Source of the DNA: Microvirga sp.
Lineage (GTDB): Bacteria > Pseudomonadota > Alphaproteobacteria > Rhizobiales > Beijerinckiaceae
Assembly (NCBI RefSeq): GCF_014699075.1
Contig: NZ_JACXAB010000007.1
Span: 62,001 to 126,000, forward strand
Length of the DNA: 64,000 bases
Direction of reading: 5' to 3'
Positions 60,142 through 64,000 of this stretch are shown piece by piece. Position 1 is the stretch's first letter. Every line of letters begins with the position of its first letter. A program made the position numbers and the translations under genes. The notes under the pieces are model-generated. The model did no database searches. It was not told the DNA's origin and saw only the letters and a program-made list of their open reading frames with translations.

Positions 60142-61566
60142 TCATTCGCTTAACACCCAGGTGTCCTTGGTTCCGCCACCCTGGCTCGAATTCACCACGA
60201 GGGAGCCTTCCGTCAGCGCCACGCGAGTGAGGCCGCCAGGCACGAGCCGCACGCCGTTCCGGCCGGTAAGCACGAAAGGTCGGAGGTCAACATGGCGCGG
60301 CGCCAAGCCCTTCTCCGTAAAGATCGGGCTTGTCGATAGGGCCAGCGTCGGTTGGGCGATGTAGTTGTCCGGATTGGACAGAACCCGCGCCTTGAAGTTC
60401 TCGCAAGCCTCCTTCGTTGCATGCGGCCCCACGAGCATGCCATAGCCGCCCGAGCCGTTAACCTCCTTCACGACAAGCTCGTGCAGATTGTTGAGAACAT
60501 AGGAGAGAGCCTCCTGCTCGCGGCAGCGCCATGTCGGGACATTCTTCAGGATCGGCTCCTCGCCCATGTAGAAGCGCACCATGTCCGGCACGTAAGAGTA
60601 CATAGCCTTATCGTCGGCAACGCCCGTTCCGGGCGCATTGGCGATCGCCACGTTGCCTGCTCGGTAGGCGGCGATGAGGCCCGGCACGCCGAGGGCGGAA
60701 TCGGAACGGAAGACCAAGGGGTCGAGGAAGTCGTCGTCGATGCGGCTGTAGATCACGTCGACGCGCTTCGGCCCCTCGGTCGTGCGCATGTAGACCATCT
60801 CGTCGCGCACGAAGAGATCGCGCCCTTCGACCAGTTCCACGCCCATGCGATCGGCCAGGAAACTGTGCTCGTAATAGGCCGAATTGAAGGAGCCGGGAGT
60901 GAGCAGGACCACGGTGGGATCCCAGGGGGAACTCGCCGGTGCCACCGATTTGAGCGTGCCCAAGAGCTCGTCCACGTAGTTCTCGATGGGACGAATACGC
61001 TGCATGCCCACGAGTTCGGGAAAGAGCCGCATCATCACCTCCCGGTTCTCCAGCATGTAGGAGACCCCGGAGGGCGTGCGCAGGTTGTCTTCCAGTACAT
61101 AAAAGTCTTGGTCATCGACCCGGACGATGTCGATGCCGGCGACCTGCACATAGATGTTGCTGTTGAGATTGAGCCCCTGCATCTGCGGGCGGTAATAGGG
61201 ATTGAGATAGACCAGCTCCGGCGGAATGATCCCAGCCCGCAGGATGTCCCGCTGGCTGTAGATGTCCTTCAGAAACAGGTTGAGTGCCTTGACCCGCTGC
61301 TCCAGACCACGCGCGAGGCGACCCCATTCCTCGCCGGATAAAATGCGGGGAATGATGTCGAAGGGAATCAGGCGCTCCTCGGCTTCCACATTGCCATAGA
61401 CCACGAAGGTTATACCGACCCGGCGAAAGAAGAGCTCCGCCTCTTCTCGGCGATGTTCGAGCAGTTGAGGCGGCGCCGACTTCAACCAGTCCTGCAGGAC
61501 GCGGTAGGCATGCCTGCTTCGGCCATCGTGGCCGTTCATCTCGTCGAAGATCGCCCGTGCCGCCAC
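60142..61566 (-). CDS. Circularly permuted ATP-grasp protein
   Basis: 474 residues of the circularly permuted type-2 ATP-grasp family (DUF404/DUF407). Motifs include FGVYGN-like ITFVVYGNVEAEERLIPFD, YVQVAGIDIVRVDD, and the GSGGYGMLVGP loop for ATP. The family is predicted to form amide bonds in peptide synthesis; it leads the Anbu operon. The frame begins at 61566, with no similar coding sequence further upstream. ATPase/ligase activity is inferred from family comparison. Confidence 0.9.
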   Translation of the reverse strand: MAARAIFDEMNGHDGRSRHAYRVLQDWLKSAPPQLLEHRREEAELFFRRVGITFVVYGNVEAEERLIPFDIIPRILSGEEWGRLARGLEQRVKALNLFLKDIYSQRDILRAGIIPPELVYLNPYYRPQMQGLNLNSNIYVQVAGIDIVRVDDQDFYVLEDNLRTPSGVSYMLENREVMMRLFPELVGMQRIRPIENYVDELLGTLKSVAPASSPWDPTVVLLTPGSFNSAYYEHSFLADRMGVELVEGRDLFVRDEMVYMRTTEGPKRVDVIYSRIDDDFLDPLVFRSDSALGVPGLIAAYRAGNVAIANAPGTGVADDKAMYSYVPDMVRFYMGEEPILKNVPTWRCREQEALSYVLNNLHELVVKEVNGSGGYGMLVGPHATKEACENFKARVLSNPDNYIAQPTLALSTSPIFTEKGLAPRHVDLRPFVLTGRNGVRLVPGGLTRVALTEGSLVVNSSQGGGTKDTWVLSE

Positions 61567-61746
61567 CGGATCTCCTTAAGCTTTTCTGAAGCGAACACCC
61601 AATGCAGTGATTGGCATCAAGCCCGCAGAAAGAAAGCTTAGTTGCCTAAAACCTAGAGCTTCAAGCGAGATGAGGGAATACAGGCAGGCAAGGAATGATG
61701 AGAAAAGCAGCAGCTGCCCGCTGAAAAGGCAGCACTCCCTAGCGCC

Positions 61747-62751
61747 TCAGCCTTCAAGAGAGAACTCAAGCAACAGTGTTCTCTGCAACGTGCTGAAATT
61801 ATCGTCGGAGATCAGCGAGAGAACCGTCTCGCCGCCCTCGCGGTGAACCGCCAGCCCTTCCATGTTGTCGACCTGGTGCGAGGGCTCGCTCTCGTAGAGG
61901 ATATCCCCGTCGACACGCGCGCCCGCTCGGATGGCCGCCGCTTCGATGCGGCGCAGGCGGCACACGAACCCGCCGAACAGCGAGAACCGCCGCTCCAGGA
62001 GCACGGCGTCGCCATCGGGCAGGAAGGACAGGTCGGTGACGTCAAAGCCACTGGTGAGAGCCACCTGGAAGCCTCCCTGCCTGGGTCCTGTGAGAATGAA
62101 CCCGCTGCCGCCCTCGGCGATGCCGACGAGAGCCCCGCTTAAGGGAGAGCGTTGTGGCGCAACGGCGACCGCCTCCAGGCCGCCATTGCTCGGCAGGTCC
62201 TGCAGGGCCTTCGGAACGGGAATTGGCACGCCCCGGATGATGCTGCCCGCGGCATTGCGCTCGAAGCGGACGACAGCATGGTTGCGCTCGGTGCCGATGA
62301 AGACGGCATCGCCTGCGAGCGCGAAGCTTTCCGTGTCGTAATAGCGCGACCGCCGCATCGGCACGCCGTTGCTCAGAATCAATGGAGACAGGACCGGGCC
62401 GGACAGGCCCGAGAGACGTCCGTCCGCCGTCTCGATCTGGGCTTTCATGATTTGCGCATTATCCGCAAGGGCGATGATCTCCTGCCCGTCGCCGGAGCGC
62501 CACAGGCCGGAAAATCCGCCGAAGGCCGACACATCGGAGCGCAGGATGGCCCCAGAGCGGAACATCAGTGCGCCGAAGCGACTGCGATCAGGATCGGTGG
62601 TCGAGAGGCGGCTGATCGGCTGCGCCTCCACGCGGATCGCCGTTGCCCCTTTGAAGGCCTGCGGGCGCTGCGCCAAGGCGACACCCGTGCAGGCAAGAGT
62701 CGCAGCAGTTGCACTGCCGCCGATCAGGAAGTTGCGCCGGGTGAGCCTCAA
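61747..62751 (-). CDS. Tat-exported phytase-like esterase family protein
   Basis: 334 residues with a twin-arginine signal [26 protein letters not shown]. The mature part matches the 'esterase-like activity of phytase' family: [22 protein letters not shown], beta-propeller-like blades, [18 protein letters not shown] and [25 protein letters not shown] phosphoesterase role is a family prediction. A TTG start (62749-62751) overlaps the cobT stop (TTGA), so it is translated from the cobT mRNA. Confidence 0.87.
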   Translation of the reverse strand: MRLTRRNFLIGGSATAATLACTGVALAQRPQAFKGATAIRVEAQPISRLSTTDPDRSRFGALMFRSGAILRSDVSAFGGFSGLWRSGDGQEIIALADNAQIMKAQIETADGRLSGLSGPVLSPLILSNGVPMRRSRYYDTESFALAGDAVFIGTERNHAVVRFERNAAGSIIRGVPIPVPKALQDLPSNGGLEAVAVAPQRSPLSGALVGIAEGGSGFILTGPRQGGFQVALTSGFDVTDLSFLPDGDAVLLERRFSLFGGFVCRLRRIEAAAIRAGARVDGDILYESEPSHQVDNMEGLAVHREGGETVLSLISDDNFSTLQRTLLLEFSLEG

Positions 62752-64000
62752 GCGTGCGCTCTGCGCCGGGGAGCCGCGCCACGGGCCGGCGGACCGGCAT
62801 TCTCCTCGAACAGCTCCGCGAGCTTTTCGGTCATGACGCCGCCGAGTTCCTCGGCATCGACGATGGTCACGGCGCGGCGATAGTAGCGCGTCACGTCGTG
62901 GCCGATGCCGATGGCGATGAGCTCCACGGGCGAGCGGGTCTCGATCTCCTCGATGATGTAGCGCAGGTGCCGCTCGAGATAGTTGCCGGGGTTAACCGAC
63001 AGGGTCGAGTCGTCCACCGGCGCACCGTCCGAGATCACCATGAGGATGCGCCGCTGCTCGGGCCTTCCAAGCAGGCGCTTGTGCGCCCAGTCGAGGGCCT
63101 CGCCGTCGATGTTCTCCTTCAGGAGACCTTCTCGCATCATCAGGCCCAGGTTCTTGCGCGCCCGCCGCCAGGGCGCGTCCGCCGACTTGTAGATGATGTG
63201 GCGCAGGTCGTTGAGGCGGCCGGGATTGGCCGGCTTGCCGGCCTGCAGCCACGTCTCGCGGGCCTGTCCGCCCTTCCAGGCGCGGGTGGTGAAGCCGAGG
63301 ATCTCGACCTTCACGCCGCAACGCTCGAGGGTGCGCGCCAGGATGTCCGCGCAGGTGGCCGCGACCGTGATCGGACGTCCGCGCATGGAGCCGGAATTGT
63401 CCAGGAGCAGCGTCACCACCGTGTCGCGGAAGTTCGTGTCCTGCTCCTGCTTGAAGGAAAGCGGCTGGTACGGATCCATGATGATGCGCGGCAGGCGCAC
63501 GGGATCGAGGGTGCCTTCTTCCAGGTCGAACTCCCAGGACCGGTTCTGCTGCGCCATGAGGCGGCGCTGCAGGCGGTTCGCCAGACGCCCGACCACGCCC
63601 TGGAGATGGGCGAGCTGCTTGTCGAGATAAGCGCGAAGGCGCGTCAGCTCGTCCGCGTCGCAGAGATCCTCCGCATGGATCATCTCGTCGAATTTCTGGC
63701 TATAGGCCTTGTAGTCGGGCCCGCGCGCCTCGTTGGACCGCGATGGCGGGCGCCAGGACTCGCCGGCATCCTCCGAATCGGCCTCTTCGGATTCCTCGGG
63801 CATCTCGCCGGAAGGACCATCGGCCTCCTCCGTGGCGCCATCCTCCATCTCGTCGCTGGAATCCTCGCTGACCTCGGTTTCAGCGCGGTCGCCTTGGCTT
63901 TCCTGCTCGGACTCGCCTTCGCCCTGCTGCTCCTGCTGCTCGGATTCGTTCTCGTCCTCGTTCTCCTCGTCCTCGGAATCCATGGACGCCTCGTCGGCCA
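62748..64000 (-). CDS. cobT: Cobaltochelatase subunit CobT, 5' end outside window
   Basis: Open to the right edge of the window; about 417 C-terminal residues are visible of the usual ~630. The visible N-terminal part is the very acidic linker ([17 protein letters not shown], then many Asp/Glu), followed by the VWA (von Willebrand A) domain with [19 protein letters not shown] and the CobT-specific [24 protein letters not shown]. CobT is the AAA+-associated subunit of the CobNST cobalt chelatase for aerobic cobalamin synthesis, at the cytoplasmic side. It precedes a Tat-exported esterase with an overlapping start. Confidence 0.94.
   Translation of the reverse strand, partial: ADEASMDSEDEENEDENESEQQEQQGEGESEQESQGDRAETEVSEDSSDEMEDGATEEADGPSGEMPEESEEADSEDAGESWRPPSRSNEARGPDYKAYSQKFDEMIHAEDLCDADELTRLRAYLDKQLAHLQGVVGRLANRLQRRLMAQQNRSWEFDLEEGTLDPVRLPRIIMDPYQPLSFKQEQDTNFRDTVVTLLLDNSGSMRGRPITVAATCADILARTLERCGVKVEILGFTTRAWKGGQARETWLQAGKPANPGRLNDLRHIIYKSADAPWRRARKNLGLMMREGLLKENIDGEALDWAHKRLLGRPEQRRILMVISDGAPVDDSTLSVNPGNYLERHLRYIIEEIETRSPVELIAIGIGHDVTRYYRRAVTIVDAEELGGVMTEKLAELFEENAGPPARGAAPRRRAHA

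Noticed and set aside
61705..61745. Hairpin ggcagc / gctgcc as terminator of the phytase-like gene
   Set aside because: The stem is short (6 bp) and lies before, not after, a strong T-run; evidence is too weak to list it as a feature.

Overview
The window is high-GC DNA from an alphaproteobacterium of the order Rhizobiales (Hyphomicrobiales). A pigmented Methylobacteriaceae member such as Microvirga or Methylobacterium fits best. The reasons are the metX-metW / chorismate mutase-hisC-tyrosine branch arrangement, NdvA and BacA-type ABC transporters, a rhizobial-type second RpoH, CarD, CobT, squalene-route isoprenoid genes and a C30-type carotenoid cluster. The genus is an inference. About 56 protein genes and one tRNA-Arg(CCU) can be supported. 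I see no CRISPR array, insertion sequence, prophage or replication origin.

Layout. 1-9.3 kb: core metabolism (prephenate dehydrogenase, hisC, chorismate mutase; divergent metX-metW; xerD with a tiny upstream membrane-protein gene; divergent aroK-aroB and a CNNM/CorC protein). 9.5-17.8 kb, minus strand: alpha/beta hydrolase, NdvA-like exporter, BacA-like ABC protein, CAP lipoprotein, a large MscS channel and a small membrane protein. 18.1-25.6 kb: a carbohydrate locus with a GH2 enzyme facing a three-gene minus-strand set (GH1-RmlD fusion, UDP-galactopyranose mutase, glycosyltransferase). 25.8-27.4 kb: a polyhydroxyalkanoate-system protein, two unknowns and an RlpA-like lipoprotein. 27.7-38.0 kb: a plus-strand isoprenoid/carotenoid cluster with two CrtN/CrtI-type desaturases, a methyltransferase, an acyltransferase, a GT2, a fused HpnC-HpnD synthase, HpnE and IspH; most junctions are 4-bp overlaps.

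38.1-46.2 kb: MATE exporter; an amidoligase + class I glutamine amidotransferase pair; a hybrid histidine kinase whose ATP-binding motifs look destroyed; a secreted GH3 beta-glucosidase; a DUF1206 membrane protein. 46.2-56.2 kb: tRNA-Arg, a SNase-like protein, an M48 lipoprotein protease, RpoH, CarD, FdxA, an S4 protein, a SUV3-like helicase and a DUF3108 protein. 56.4-64 kb: rpmB, a queuosine-precursor type transporter, the Anbu operon (permuted ATP-grasp, alpha-E, transglutaminase, Anbu protease), a Tat-exported phytase-like esterase and the 3' part of cobT.

How the genes connect. The isoprenoid operon carries enzymes from IspH through squalene (HpnCD, HpnE) to desaturation, glycosylation and acylation, so it probably makes a decorated C30 carotenoid. 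Two separate loci, the amidoligase/amidotransferase pair and the Anbu operon, both look like uncharacterised peptide- or amide-bond systems. The 18-25 kb sugar locus couples UDP-galactofuranose supply with a glycosyltransferase and two glycosidase-fold proteins. Several palindromic repeats lie between genes, and one forms the last codons of ispH.
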